From assembly GCA_012033495.1 (NCBI GenBank), contig JAAUQT010000002.1, positions 16,658 through 80,657 on the forward strand: a stretch of DNA of 64,000 nucleotides, written 5' to 3'. The notes beneath the pieces are model-generated. The model saw nothing but the letters and a program-made list of their open reading frames with translations. It had not been told where the DNA came from and did not search any database. The translations under genes were made by a program, and so were the position numbers. The DNA comes from Cyanobacteria bacterium RM1_2_2 (GTDB lineage Bacteria; Cyanobacteriota; Cyanobacteriia; Elainellales; Elainellaceae). This document shows positions 63,955-64,000 of this stretch, piece after piece. Position 1 is the first letter of the stretch. Each line of letters opens with the position of its first letter.

Positions 63955-64000
63955 ATGATTAAACCTCTGTTGCAATGTCCGAGTTGCGGCTCCAACGACA
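63955..64000 (+). CDS. Start of a zinc-ribbon protein, possibly IS1-type InsA (cut by window edge)
   Basis: ATG 63955 gives MIKPLLQCPSCGSND before the window ends. The CPxCGS start is typical of IS1-family InsA proteins, but many zinc-ribbon proteins begin similarly. Confidence 0.4.
   Translation, partial: MIKPLLQCPSCGSND

Overview
The window is chromosomal DNA of a cyanobacterium with roughly balanced G+C. The evidence is the gene content: chlG (chlorophyll synthase), petP (cytochrome b6f accessory subunit), a LysR regulator of the RbcR/Ycf30 type, ycf23, a Psb35-like small membrane protein, phycobilisome-domain proteins, many large Ser/Thr kinases, and scattered HIP1-like GCGATCGC sites. 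A Leptolyngbya-like filamentous lineage would fit, but that is only an impression. I see no tRNA, rRNA or CRISPR array.

Layout. 1-4.4 kb: a TPR protein running off the left edge, translationally coupled to an outer-membrane beta-barrel gene (frameshifted), with a lipoprotein and a coiled-coil membrane protein beside them. 5-8.6 kb: NnrU/Z-ISO-like protein, atypical thioredoxin, membrane Ser/Thr kinase. 8.6-16.1 kb, minus strand: the most coherent cluster, with an unrecognised 338-aa gene, a 2Fe-2S ferredoxin, two phycobilisome-domain proteins without the bilin cysteine, two V4R proteins, a small FFxxINW-repeat protein and a terminal Ser/Thr kinase. This is the gene set of the Synechocystis slr0144-slr0152 operon, implicated in photosystem II assembly, in a different arrangement. 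It is divergent from rbcR, and a perfect 14-bp inverted repeat lies in the shared promoter. 17.6-22.7 kb: zinc-ribbon kinase plus periplasmic binding protein, a Crp/Fnr regulator, a DALR-only protein. 22.7-25.2 kb: dispersed repeat, candidate sRNA, NlpC/P60 endopeptidase with a TnpB-only IS200/IS605 element directly upstream. 25.2-31.6 kb: serine hydrolase, pyrR, P-type ATPase, a repeat-rich gap with an IS1 relic, and a cytochrome-b-like pair. 31.6-45 kb: glgP, ycf23, hydrolases, Ca/Na antiporter, an E1/rhodanese plus JAMM pair, phosphatase, FAD oxidoreductase, histidine-kinase-like protein. 45-50.4 kb: methyltransferase scar, signal peptidase, moaA, rpsD, obgE. 50.9-53.1 kb: gmd-fcl for GDP-L-fucose. 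53.2-64 kb: Psb35-like, class A PBP, chlG, redoxin/2OG oxygenase, ArsA-like ATPase, petP, hisF, a degenerate ADP-ribosylglycohydrolase-like protein, and the first codons of a zinc-ribbon (IS1-like) gene.

Six genes are interrupted by apparent single-base indels next to short homopolymers: the porin gene, glgP, the antiporter, the PBP (probably twice), chlG and the redoxin/2OG gene. Because chlG is normally indispensable in a chlorophyll-based phototroph, consensus errors are the simplest explanation, so I annotate the reconstructed extents. All six lie on the minus strand, which is odd but may be chance. The window is also rich in short intergenic repeats: three tandem arrays with 13-bp period, dispersed hairpin families (one with a compensatory base-pair change) and MITE-like elements.
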